Shown here one piece after another: positions 22,049 to 33,808 of a stretch of DNA of 64,000 bases (positions are counted from its first letter, which is position 1; each line of letters opens with the position of its first letter). The translations under genes and the position numbers were made by a program. The stretch is from Theobroma cacao (lineage: Eukaryota; Streptophyta; Magnoliopsida; Malvales; Malvaceae). Location: contig NC_030856.1 of assembly GCF_000208745.1 (NCBI RefSeq), forward strand, positions 18,392,687-18,456,686, read 5' to 3'. A model generated the notes under the pieces. The model did no database searches. It was not told where the DNA came from and saw only the letters and a program-made list of their open reading frames with translations.

Positions 22049-25000
22049 AAACTTTCTGTTTTGTCTCCTATCTTGTCCAATTGCTGCTCTATTTTTCACT
22101 TCTTTGCTACCATATCTGAGCATGGACTTCCAACATTAAGGATTACATGAGTTAAGTTTAAAATGAGGAGGTTTAGTGAGAAACTCTCGGCCAGTTGAGA
22201 AACCCTCGTTTCGCTGCAATGAAAATTCATTCTCGCTATGCATAGCAAGGGGAGCCAAGGGATTAAAGGAATTTTCATAACCTAGGGGCAAAATAGTCAT
22301 TTTTCCACCTGAGGTTAAAAATGGGAAAGTTGGAAAAAGTTTTTTATCAAAATTGACTATTTAGAACATAATTTGAGTTTAAGAAGTGAAGAATTTTAAT
22401 TTCGACATTTTTTCGAGCATAGGGGTAAAATAGTCATTTTCCCACCCTAGGGGAAAAATTGTAATTTTACACCACCCAACACTTGTCCAGTACATGGATT
22501 TTACCCAATATTATCATGGATAATTGAAAAAATTTAAGTGGTGGATAGGGATTTCTTAATGGCTAAGTATGACACATGGACCAATGGAATGGTGACATGT
22601 GTCAAATTCTCATTCATTTATTATTTTCCTTATAAATTAACATAAAATCAGCCCATTTCTCTTCATATGGCCGGCCAAAGGAAGAGCAAAAAAGAACAAA
22701 GGAAGAAAAGAAGAACAAGAACCCTAGGTGGAAAAATTCAAGGGAAAATTGGTGAAAATTCAAGGAAACAAGTGAAAAAGCTTGAGATCTACCTTTCCCA
22801 TGCATCCTTTTTCATTTTCCATGATTGAATCATATGAAATCATGATGAATCCCTTACTGGCCGAACATGGGGGGAGGAGTTTTGATGCTTGATTTGGTTA
22901 GATTTCAATGAACTTTAGTGTTTTTAGTTAGTTTGTTAGTGATGTGTAGCATGAAAAGCCAACAAGAAAAATTCATTTTCTTCCATCAGCCATCATAGGC
23001 CGAATTTTCCATGTAGAGTGTGGATGGTGCGTTTGATTTTATTTCAAGTGAATTGGTTAGGAAATGATGAATTTCGGTGAGAAAATCAAGTAGGAAAAAT
23101 TATAGTATTGATGCACCCACCATGGCCGAAATTCCCAAGAGAAAATGTGAAGATGATTTTGCTAATTTTTATGCTATTGGAATTGTGTTTGATGGTTTGG
23201 TGAATTGGAAGAAAAATGGAGTTAATTGGAGTTGAATTGGCCAATTAATTAAGTGATAAATCGAATTAGGCCAACACCGTGTTTAGACGATAATTCGAAT
23301 AATTTGCATTCCATATCATGCATCCATATAGTTTTATAGCGGTTTAGCACTAATGTGGTAAATTGCTTGATTGTGCCTTATGTCTAGGTGGTGAATCCTC
23401 CAATAAGGGCAAAGAAGTTGTACCCGAGGATCGATAGTCGGAGTACTCTAAAAATTTGACTCCCAAAATAGTGAGTAACCTTACTATCGTCTTAATTATC
23501 TAAAGTGGTTTTATCCAATTTTGTGGATTTTATGGAAAATGAATTAAATGATTAATTTTTTGATTTTATAAACAAAATGTGATTTAATGAAAAGATTTTA
23601 TAAATTGTCTTGAAATTGAATGATGGTTTGAAAATAGAGTAATTGGAGACTATTTTTGTGTGTTGTAAATTCATGATTCGAATTGATTGGCCTATGGCAA
23701 TATTGGCATGAATGGTTGATTTGATAAATGTGTCGGAAACGTATAAATTGTTGATTTGCTTTGAAAGGTTGTAAAATAAAATAATTGTCATATCATGCTA
23801 TTGCAAATTTTATTGTATGGTGGGTTTAGCTTGTTGCAGTGGGTTAGGTTTTCTGTGGACTAGCCTATTAGAGGGGCACGAAATCTCGTTATATTTTAGC
23901 TCGATTGGAGAGGCGAGTAGGGTAATTCCCGAGGTATAACTTTAGAGTTTCACTTCACGCAAAACCACCACGTGAGGGTGAACTCAGCCAACACCAAGGA
24001 ACGACTATGTTTTCAAAATAAAAAAACATGATTTATACGTATATGACTTTTTAATAGCCTTGGCAGACTTAGTTTGGGATAGCCCTCAGCCAAGGTATCC
24101 CTGATAACTGAGTATGAGAATAATATTTGGCATGAGCCAAGTTTTAAGAAATTCTTAAGCCATGTTGATTACTCGATTTAAATGAATTGATTTTATTTGG
24201 TTGAAATGAGTTGGAATGTGATAAATTACAATATGATGATTTATTTTATCTGTCTCCATTTACTCAATTTTAGATATTTTAGATGGTATTTGTTTGCTCA
24301 CTGGGATTATATAATCTCACCACCCTCCTTTTCAACCCTTTCAGGTCCAGGATAGTCGGTAAATAGCTCATTTCGTTGAGGGCTACAGTTGGACTTGCAT
24401 CCTCAAAAACTGTAAGTTTACCACTTTTGATACTTTTAGTCGTTCGTGGGCCCATGTGTCACTGTAAATTAAATCTTATGCTTTGGTTATCTGTATTACA
24501 GTATGTATGAATTTATTTAGCTTTTGCACTACAAAAATTATTTATCGGTAACTTTATAAATATTGTTTTATAAGAAAATATAATATTTTATTAAATATTT
24601 TTATTATATTCAAATAGTTATAATTTCACTTTAAATGAATGTTTTAGATATCAAAACTTATTTTAGATTATGAAATATGTGTTTTCCACTTGCATACTAC
24701 ATTTTTAGCTGGTTTCGAGACTTTTAAGGAAAAATGACCAAAATGCCATTGTGAGACAGAAATAATTTTTTTATTGATTTAAGTTGGAAATAGCTTAAAA
24801 TCTTTTAGAACATGATATTTGGCAATGGTTACTCACAGGGGAAATGTGAAACTGATATTAAAGCCTTGCGAAGTTCCAGTTAACATTTCGGGTAATGAGT
24901 GTTGATCGGGATACTGCGACAGTTGTCATGGGTTCAAGGGGAGTATCGGGTCGTGACAATATTCGTACCTTAGTATGAGAGGCATGGTTGGATAACTCCT

Positions 25001-26822
25001 GAGGCTAAAACTTTAGATTTCACTTCATGCCAAACCACCACGTGAGGGTGAACTCAGCCAACTCCAAGGAACGGCTTTGTTTTCAAAATAAAAACATGAT
25101 TTATGCGTACATAACTTTTGAAGAGCCTTGGCAGACTCGGTTGGGATAGCCCTCGATCAAGGTATCCCTGATAACTGGGTATGAGAATAATTTTGGCAAG
25201 AGCCAAAGTTTTAAGAAATTCATAAGCCATGTTGATTACTCGATTTATATGAATTGATTTTATTTGGTTGAAACAAGTGGAAATGTGATGAATTACAGTA
25301 TGTTAAACTATTTTATCTGTCTCCATTTACTCAACTTTAGATATTTTAGATGGTATTTGTTTACTCACTGGGATTATATAATCTCACCACCCTCCTTTCC
25401 ACCCATTTCAGGCTCAGAATAGGCTATAGATAGCTGATTTCATCGAGGCTATCATTGGATTTGCATCCTCCAAAATGTAAGTTCACAATCTTCCTTACTT
25501 TAAGTTATTCCGGGGCCCGCTGGTTATTGTAAATTAAATTAAATACTCTGGCTTATTGTATTACAATATGTATGAATTTATTTTGCTTTTACACTGCTAC
25601 AAAAAAATTATTTACGTATAACTCTAAAAATATTGTTTTATAAGAAAATAGAATATTTTATTGAATATTTCTTTTATTTTTTTTATTATATCCAAATAAT
25701 CATAATTTCTTTTTAAATGAAGGTTTTAGATGTTTAAACTTATTTTTGATTATGAATTATGTGTTTTGTACTCCCATACTACATTTTGAAAGGATTTCAA
25801 GAATTTTGAGCAAAAATGACCAAAATGCCCCTGTGAGAAAGAAATAGTTTTTCTATTGTTTTGATTTGGAAATAGTTTATAATCTCTCAAAACATAATTT
25901 TAATGACTAATACTCATAAGGGAAGCAAAAAAAAAAAACTGATGTTAAGCCTTGCGAAGTTTCGATCGACATTTCGGGTAATGAATATCTATCGGGATGT
26001 CGCGGCGGTTGTCACGGGCTCGATGGGAGTTTCGGATCGTGACATCCATTCTCCACGGAAGCTTGATATGAAACTTTCACAACTTTCTCTCTCTAGCTTT
26101 AATTTTCATACCTTTGTGCCCTTTTGACTAGAACCCTTGTGCTCTTTCACTCTCTCACTTAAAAACCCTCAAAAAGTCCTTGTTCAACACTTTCACTCAC
26201 TAGTTAGAGATTTTAGAGAGAGAAAGATAGATTTTCCACATTTGTTTGGAAGCTATTGGAAGAGAATTCAACTACAAAGAAACCTTAAGGTGAGTGATGA
26301 ACTAGGCTAGATTTTAAGTTGTTGATAATGGCTAGTAGTTGGGATTATGAGTTGTTTTATTGTTGAGTTGTTTACTCATTTTTAGTGTGATTATAGAAGT
26401 GAAAGGAATAGTCATTTGATATAGTTGGAAGCCAATTAGGAATGAGTAGTAGAATTTGAATTAGAAACTAGCTTTTGGAGTGATATTAATATAAATTAGA
26501 TTGGTTGTGATGTTGTGTGTGTATACGTTCCAACAAGGCCTCACATGACCATTTGGAGTATTAGTTGAGGTTAGAGTCAAGAAAAAGAAACAACAAGACC
26601 GGTGAGTGAACTTGCAATTCAAAGTATTTTTGAGAATGTGAATGTGCTTGCACAAGACATTAAATGATTTTATCAAACTTTTCTTAAGAATGGGCACCTT
26701 GGGAACAAGCCCTTGATAAATTATCTTTGTGTTGTGATATGTGGCTATTATGGATTCATTACTTCTACATTATGTTGATATATATATTCATATGAATATA
26801 TTATTGTGTAATGATATTGACT

Positions 26823-26942
26823 CGGCTATGTGCGAGCACGGAGTGCGCATAAGCCGATGATGACCCGGTTATGTGCGAGTAAGGAGTGCACATAAACCGG
26901 TGATGACCCAGCCATGTGCGAGTAGGGAGTGCACATGAGCTG
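26823..26942 (+). repeat. Hairpin repeat array, C LTR
   Basis: Three units: CGGCT (26823) with AGCCG (26852), CCGGTT (26865) with AACCGG (26895), and CAGCC (26909) with GAGCTG (26937). The middle and last units pair GTGC with GCAC where the first has GTGCG with TGCGCAT, which looks like paired change. A (TA)n run follows at about 26978-26994. Confidence 0.82.
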
Positions 26943-27179
26943 ATGATGATGGGATAGTGTGCATGATGATGATGGGTATATATATATATATATATACACA
27001 TATGTAAATATGTGTGTTATAGGAAGTTTATGAGTAATGGTATATGGTTGTAATGCATCTGAAATTTGGCATGATGAATCTTGAGAAATTCCCATTTTCT
27101 TGCAAATTGATCTTTATTGCAGCACCAAATGGATTTTTGTGCAAAGGAGGCCCCTTTTTCGCTTAGGTGCCCTACTTCG

Positions 27180-27480
27180 CATTCTCGCTGCAGCGAGAAA
27201 CATTTTGTTTTGGCAGTAGAAAACTTGCTCCAGCGAAAATAAATCTCGCTGCAGTGAGAAACTCTCGGGTTCTAGTGTAGTATGTTCACTTTGATGAAGA
27301 TTTTGACCACCTTCTCGTCCGAACTGGAAAAAGTAATAAACATAAAAGTTGTAGGCCTGCCTCTTAGCTTTCTAATGGTCAGAAATTAAGGTCAATTGGA
27401 CTTCTGTAACTAGAGATATACTAGACAAACTGAAATACATGCAAACCAGTACTATTTCTCACTGCAGCGAGAAACATTCT
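27180..27480 (+). repeat. CTCGCTGCAGCGAG palindromes in the C LTR
   Basis: Copies and variants occur near 27185, 27250 (one base changed) and 27458 (CTCACTGCAGCGAG), separated by unique LTR sequence. They have the same relative place as the cluster at 21843-22048. Confidence 0.75.
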
Positions 27481-28157
27481 ATCCTACATGCTACCCTATT
27501 CGGTTTTTGACATATTGTTCACCCATTTAACTTCATGGATTAATCATGGGTTGTTGCAACACTATGAGGTTATTAATCAAAGTTTGAAATAAGGGTTTTT
27601 TAGTAAGAAATTAAATCAATTGCATTGTTTTTGAAAAAGTGCATCATGATTTGCAAATTCTTCCTATTGATTGCTTGTTCCCTTCTTATGTTCAGTCACT
27701 GAGTTTTATACTCATGTTTTTAAACTTTATGTTTTCAGATTCGAAGGCAGTTGGGACCTATATTGAGTCGCACACATATGCTTGCCTTATTGGTTGGTAC
27801 TATGGCATCTCAGTAGTTGTACCCTCACCCACTGTCACTCCGCTGATGGTCAAGAGTCGTATGCTTGTGTATACATATAAGTAATGTAGATCACTCAGAT
27901 TCATGTTAGAAAAATCAAATATGTATATTTGATTACTAATGCCAATATAGGTTGGCAAACGAGTAACATTATTTTAACATAATACGAATGTGAATATTGG
28001 GTTACTATAAAATGTTATTGAAATATTTATAATTGAGAGTTGCAATATGTGGTTTTAGAATGATGATCGGGTTTGCATAAAAAAGCTTGCTTGGGCTTAG
28101 TGGGCTATGCCCATTGGGCCCATGCGTCGATCATGGCTCGGTATTTAGGCTATGACA

Positions 28158-28845
28158 ATAAATGCCCTAAAAAGAAATCACTTCAAGGAATTTCAAAAAG
28201 AAAGCAATGATGGCAACTTGGAGTGATAGTGATGAGGTTGCAAATCTTGGTCTCATGGCACTTGATGACTATAAGGTATTTCTTACCTCTTATGATCCTA
28301 ATACTCATGATGAAAATGATTAAACTTTTCATGAACTGCAAGATGCCTTTGAAGAATTAGCTTTTGAATTTGAGAAAATGAATTTAAAGCACAAAAAAAT
28401 TATTTCAAAACTTAGTGTTGAAAATGAATTCTTGATGGAGGCAAAAGATTATTTAAAAAAAGAAAATGAAAATTTGAAAATTAATTTTGAAGCTTGTCAA
28501 AAAAAATTGATGTTTTAGAAAATGAGAATTTGGATATTGATATGAAGCTTGAAGATTTGACAAATGAAAAGCAAAATGTTTTCACGAATTTACCATTTTC
28601 AAGGACGACCAAATGCAATTATTGTAAATTTCATGGTCATAAGTCATTCACTTGTCTTATTAAAAAACATCTATCTTATAGGATTAGACAAGTATGGGTT
28701 CCAAAAAGAAATATGTGTAACAAGACTAACCTTTAAGGATCCAAAGAAACTTGGATTCCAAAAATCAAATGAGAATGTCTTTTGTAGGTGTGCTTCAGCA
28801 AGAAAGAATAAGCTCTTAAAGATTGAATGCTTTCTAGACACATAA
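28158..28845 (+). pseudogene. Ty1/copia gag C-terminal part with zinc knuckle, broken
   Basis: It begins in the middle of a first zinc knuckle (reading NKCPKKKS), continues with the 'ATWSDSD' acidic stretch common in plant copia gag proteins, then a Glu/Lys/Asn-rich coiled-coil-like region. A second knuckle, CX2CX4HX4C, lies at about 28611-28652, followed by 'WVPK'. There is a stop at about 28321, a frameshift in the A run near 28500-28508 and another stop near 28735. The product would bind RNA in virus-like particles. The 5' part is missing because the C-type LTR ends at its first base, suggesting that the C element was inserted into this gag. Confidence 0.8.
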
Positions 28846-30401
28846 AAGAAAATGGGTGATATATATTTATGTTGTTTTTTGAATTTTGAAAATACTCAAG
28901 TGATGAAATTTCATTGTTTATGAATTGCCTTTATGAATATTAAGTGTTGTTCAAGTTGTATTTGGTTGAAACTATGGATGATTGATTATTGATTGTGCAA
29001 AATTGTTGATTGCAAGGTATGTGAGCATGAGATGCATTTATACTTAAACATAAATGATTTAACAAGGATGATATGATAATAACATACGCATATTTGATAA
29101 CTTGCTCTCACTCTCATTCTGGTAGTCTAAATAAGGAATTAGCCTAAAAGTTAAGCTTCTTAATTTCCTTGTGTCTAAGATTTATTAACCTTTTGAACAA
29201 CCTTGTTTTGAAAATTTAGAATCAAATTGATAAGTTCAAAATGGTTAAAATAATGCTTGACTACCTGAATTGATTTCATCAATATGAACATATAAGAGAA
29301 AATCATTTCCCATGCTTTAGCTTATATTAATATATAGTTTGAACAAGTTTGTCACATGTTGAAAATGATATTATGACTTGTTCTTGATGAAACTGAATGC
29401 ATGAGTAAATGCTTGAGTTTGTTGATCTTTTGTGCTTGCAAGGATGACATTATTTCTTGAGAATTAAATGCTTATATGGTCATATTAATAAAATAATGTC
29501 TAGAGAGATTGAGATGTTAAAATGCTTGGTCTAGAATCAATCTTTGGCATATGCTTTATAATTGTGCTTTATTGATTGTTTCAAAATTGAATTCTTGATT
29601 ATGCATATGAAATTGATTATTATTAAAACATTGAACTTCATGAAATATATTTTTAGTTCATCTATTATTTTGGTTAAGTCACATACTTATATGATATCTC
29701 ATATTGCTTAACCTTAGGATTTGAAGTCTATAAGTTGACGTGAGTTATGTTCTTGAATGAGAAATTTAACATGTCAAGTTAGATCATAATATACTATGAT
29801 GACATAGTTGAAATATTTTTGAACATGCATTTAAATGTTAACTATGTTTTCCATGAGCTTAAATGATTGCATAATCTAAAAACTTTGTGTGCATCCAACT
29901 TGAGCTTATAGGTTACAAATTGACTGCTCATTTCTTGAATTTTGACAATTGGTAATCATTGATGCTTGGATGCTTATGTTAGATATATTCATGAGTTGAG
30001 TGCCATGTTTTCAATATTTCTCATAACAAATGGTATTGTTCATGAATTATGGAACAATGAGAAAGATCATATATCTTGAGCTTTATTGATAATCTTTTTA
30101 TATATGACCATGTTTTTGACTGAAATCATGCATGCATTTCTTTGACTACAATTGGAATCATAATGAATGAAGATAGCCATGGTACTACATGTAATCATGC
30201 TTGTGCCTACTTGATCATAATATTCTTTTGTATGATTACAAAAAATGCAAAAAGTCTTAGCAATGCTTCATTGATAATGATATTGTTCTAATGGGAAAAC
30301 TTCTCCTTAAATTGATATACACATTTAGGAGAAATCTTGTTAAAATTCTTGTCTGAAAGTATTATTGAAAAAAGATTACTAAAAAGGGCTAAGTAATAAC
30401 A
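28846..30401. mobile_element. Degraded copia interior, no recognisable domain
   Basis: AT-rich sequence without an open frame. Its place between gag remnants and a copia LTR suggests copia interior, but protease, integrase or reverse transcriptase motifs could not be read in any frame. A purine-rich stretch near 30335 could be an old polypurine tract. Confidence 0.4.
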
Positions 30402-32576
30402 TGTTAGAAATTTGAGAATATGGTGTCTTGGAAAGCAAGTGTATTCTTATGTTTAATTTCATTTAATTTATTTGTAATGAAAGTACATTTTGATAATAAG
30501 ACAAAGAGTTCGTTTTAAGTAAGCATTCATTATCTAGTTACTAAGGTGCCATGATTCTATTGAGATATTAAAATACATTTTTATGAAGACTTCTACATAA
30601 GAGATGTGTTTTAATTGAATCTAAAAATCATTCACAGCCATATAATAAAGTTGGTCACTTTATTGTGTTAAGGTTGTAGTTTCCAGATTACTTCCAATGA
30701 AACGAATGTGATTCACTTCAAGCGAATGATGAGTCTCAAATCATTAGAATGGTTGACTTCAAGTAATGACACTATAACATGAACTTGAATCATGTGATAA
30801 TCAAATTTAAGTTTAATAGCTACTTCAATCTAGATCTGACACTTATGCATTTGTTTATGGCAAAACTGAAATCCTGATGGATAGTGGACTCATGTTTTAT
30901 CTCCTTATAATCTTTAATATACCATAAGCATAATCATCATAAAGCATTGATCTAGACTTTGTATGCTGGGATTATAATGGAGGTGAACATCTGGGAACAT
31001 CTACCCAAATAGTGGAGTTTATAGCATTAACATCACTTTTAGTGATTTCAGAAAGATTGCTGATTAATCTGGGCCCAACAGATTAATGAATTAGCTACTC
31101 ATCACATCTTGAAACTCAAAAGATTAGATCTAGAGTATTGAATCAGTAATTAGATGAAATTTGAGATTAAGGGATAAAATTGACATAAAGGGTAAAACGG
31201 TAATTTTACCTTTTGTCATTGGATGGTTATAAGGGTTCACAATATATAAGGTTTGCAATTGGATAACTAATAATTAATATCAAGTATTGAATCATTTCTT
31301 GTAATTAGAGTTAATCCAAGAGTGCAACCATGAATATATGGTGGAGTGATTTCATGGTTAATAAGCTTGAATTATCTTAATGAGACTAAGAATAATTCTA
31401 AGTTTGTTAGAGCTTGAAATATCTATGTCTAAATAGATTCCCCACTTATCTTCATTGGATTCAACTTGTTTAAGTTGGAATACATGTTTTATTTGATTAA
31501 TTAAATTGTGTACAAAAATGGTAGCTTTAACATGTTTTGTCTTAATTTAGACAAGAAAACATGTTATGTCTTAATTTAGACAAGAAAACATGTTTTGTTT
31601 TAATTTAGATAATAAAACATGTTTGCCTTAATATAAGACAAGAAAAATGTGTTTTGTCCTAATCTAGACAAGAAAACATGTTTTTCTCTATTTAGACAAG
31701 ATAACATGTTTTGTCTTAATTAAAAACAAGACTTGTTTGAAATTAAGATAATTCTAGGAGGATTCTTGCAAAATAAATCTAGACATCCATGTTAATAAAA
31801 GGAGACTCCATGTTTGACTAACACTCTTTTATTTATTATTAACTCTTTTTAAATAAAGATGGATAATAATAAAATAAGAGTTATTATTCAACAAGGAATT
31901 TTATTTTATAAATAACTTTAAATGATAATTAAATAATTAAATTATTTATTATTTAATTTTAATTTTGATAATTATGAAGCATGTTTGATGCTTCCATAAC
32001 TCTAAATGGATGGTTAAGATTGATTTAAAGGTATTTGATTTTGTTCAAACCTTTGTGGCAAGAGTTTTAATAAAAAGAGAAGAGATTAGAAGAAAAGAAA
32101 TGTACATATCTTCCTTGAAAAAGTTTTAGCCATCACTTCTCTCCTCATTCTTTTAACTTTGACACACCTCTCCTCTTCTCTCCCATTCTTGGCTAAATTT
32201 TTTGAAAGAAAAATAGCCATTAAATTTTAGGTAGAAAATAGAGACAAAATTAGTTGCCATCTTATAATCTAGCATTTCGCACCTTGTCCACTCATGGTTC
32301 AAGTAGAAATCATTCTTAAAGAATCAGCGATAAGTTTGTTTTGATGAGAAATTAATCGTTTATGTGGTGGTGCCCGAAAATAAGAATCATGAAATAAAAG
32401 GTATGCTTTATCTTGCTTTAATAGATTCTTATTTTTTAGGATGTTATTATGTTACTTGCAATATAAATGAAGTGTTTTTCTACTTGTGTAATTGGATTGC
32501 TTGCGTCCTTTATAAAAGAAAAAATTTTGAGATCCATGTTTTGCATAAACACATCAATGCACTTAGATCAACTCCA
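30402..32576 (+). repeat. Copia-type LTR, approximate start
   Basis: The right end is well placed: it ends CCA five bases before a tRNA-Met primer-binding site. The left end is a guess at TGTTAGAAAT; no partner LTR or target duplication is visible. It contains a palindrome, GGTAAAACGGTAATTTTACC (31191-31210), of the same class as in the gypsy LTRs, and a 29-bp minisatellite (31529-31735). Confidence 0.55.
31529..31735 (+). repeat. 29-bp minisatellite with self-complementary units
   Basis: About seven copies of a unit built on AACATGTTTTGTCTTAATTT plus AGACAAGAA, starting at 31529, 31558, 31587, 31616 and onward. TTGTCT and AGACAA within a unit are complementary around a TAATTT centre. Later copies are degenerate. 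Confidence 0.85.
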
Positions 32577-32581
32577 TTAAT

Positions 32582-32593
32582 TGGTATCAGAGC
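32582..32593 (+). promoter_or_regulatory. Primer-binding site of copia LTR
   Basis: TGGTATCAGAGC, complementary to initiator tRNA-Met, just after the LTR end at 32576. Confidence 0.85.
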
Positions 32594-33158
32594 AAGGATT
32601 ATTGCAAGTTTTGTTTCCTATATCTATTATGCATGGTTGGCACCTTTGCATGCATTGAACTATCTTGATGTGATCAATGTAGGGTTGTATGTTATGATGT
32701 ACTATTCAAGGTTTTTGTCACATTAATTGTTTAAGAAAATTTTACTTATAACCTTTTTATTTTGGCTATGTAACAAGAAGTGTGGCCTATCATTACCATG
32801 TTTCCTTCTTTATTTTTTTTTTATTTTTCCTTAGATTTTTATAACTAGGAAAAGTCATGTAATTTTAATATTTCTTGATGTATTTGGTGCATCCATGGAG
32901 AAAAAAGATGAAAACCAAAAAGAAGAAGAAGGTAATAAGGTAATATTTTATCTCTTTATTTTTTTTATAGCTATTCATTTTTTTTAAGGAGTTTTTCTTA
33001 TATCAAATTTTTTTTAAGGAAAAGAGTTTTTCTTACATTAAAATTCTTGTTTTATAAAAAATATTTTTCTACTAATAATTTATAGAAATGAGTTTTTCTA
33101 CTAATAGATAATTATTTTTTGAAATTTAATAATTTTTCTCAAAATATTAATTTCAAAA
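32594..33158 (+). mobile_element. Copia leader region
   Basis: The sequence after the primer-binding site is T-rich. An ATG at about 32896 starts a short Lys/Glu-rich frame (MEKKDENQKEEE) that soon stops; it could be the start of gag but is too short to tell. The region is cut at 33159 by an inverted C-type LTR. Confidence 0.4.
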
Positions 33159-33808
33159 TGTCACAGCCCAATTTTCGGGCCATGACCGACATAAAGGCCC
33201 AATGCGCATAGCCCACTAAGCCTAAGCAAGCCTTTTTATGTAATCTTGTCATTTATTTCATCCATCAATCCTAAAGTCACATTGAGTAATTCCCATCTAT
33301 AAGTACTTTAATAATGTACTATGACAACTAAATACTTACACTTGTATTAACCCAAAGTATTATCATTCATTGCCATTTCATAATGACATCATCAACCAAA
33401 TATACATATATCACTTGAAACATAGTTTTAGCACTTCACATCTAATGCGCATATACACATGCAAAAGACTCCTGATGACCAACAGAGTGACTTTGGGTCG
33501 GGGATGCAGCTACTGAATGCCATGATACCTACCGAAGGGTGAATACCAAAGAACATTTCAATCTAGGTCCTAACTGCCTCCAAATTTGAAAACATGAAGT
33601 TTGAAAGAGTGAGTATAAACCCAGTGAGTGAATATAGGAAGGGAACAAGCACCAATACAGGAAGTTTTAGAAAACATGATACATTTATGTTGAAAACAAT
33701 GCAATTTAGCTTTATTCCTTGTTTAAACCCCTTAATTAAACTCTTGATTATTTAATGCCTTAGTGTTGAAAGATCCATGATCAATAATGAAGTTAAAGAG
33801 AGAAAACT
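33159..33808 (-). mobile_element. C-type LTR 3' part, minus orientation
   Basis: It begins TGTCACAGCCCAATTTTCGG, the inverted C-type end also found at 59147, and continues for 650 bp until a plus-strand B LTR starts at 33809. The rest of this C LTR is not found further right, so it was lost with the rearrangement near 34959. Confidence 0.75.

Larger units (their letters stand above)
20286..22269 (+). mobile_element. C-type LTR piece, 3' end missing
   Basis: It starts TGTGAGACCCC after CAAAT, which would be one target duplication copy. It includes a palindromic motif (20489-20508), TATA box (20675-20682), splice-like GGTGAGT sites, the hairpin array and the densest CTCGCTGCAGCGAG cluster. It stops at about 22269 without the TGACA end. 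Confidence 0.8.
19707..24958 (+). mobile_element. Hybrid B'/C/B solo LTR
   Basis: It starts TGTCAACCCC, ends GGGTCGTGACA and is flanked by a perfect ATATT duplication (19702-19706 and 24959-24963) inside the B solo LTR. Inside, B' sequence (19707-20285) gives way to a C-type LTR start (20286), which runs to about 22269. B sequence then resumes about 340 bp upstream of where it was left, so that segment is present twice. The C piece lacks its normal end. Either a C insertion was rearranged with another B LTR, or the assembly joined two copies. Confidence 0.82.
15120..26044 (+). mobile_element. B-type solo LTR inserted in the C LTR
   Basis: It starts TGTCAAGCCC and ends TCGTGACA, with a perfect TCCAT duplication at 15115-15119 and 26045-26049. 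There is no interior, so it is a solo LTR left by recombination between two LTRs. It was later hit twice: by an inverted A solo LTR (16180-18823) and by a hybrid B'/C LTR (19707-24958). With both removed it is about 3 kb, the normal B length. TATA box at 15720-15726. Confidence 0.92.
14646..28157 (+). mobile_element. C-type 3' LTR split by nested LTRs
   Basis: The LTR starts TGTGGGACCTC at 14646, is interrupted at 15119 by a B solo LTR, resumes at 26045-26049 (target duplication TCCAT) and ends TATGACA at 28157. About 2.58 kb is C sequence. The first part has a palindromic GGCAAAAT-class motif and a TATA box (15036-15043). The second part has the hairpin array (26823-26942), several copies of the CTCGCTGCAGCGAG palindrome (27180-27480) and an end shared with other C copies. 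It is followed at once by copia gag sequence, its probable insertion target. Confidence 0.88.

Noticed and set aside
28494..28845. Two separate small proteins
   Set aside because: They are frameshifted pieces of one copia gag pseudogene.
32364..32726. 120-codon frame as a gene
   Set aside because: It crosses the LTR end and the tRNA primer-binding site of a copia element; composition is not protein-like.
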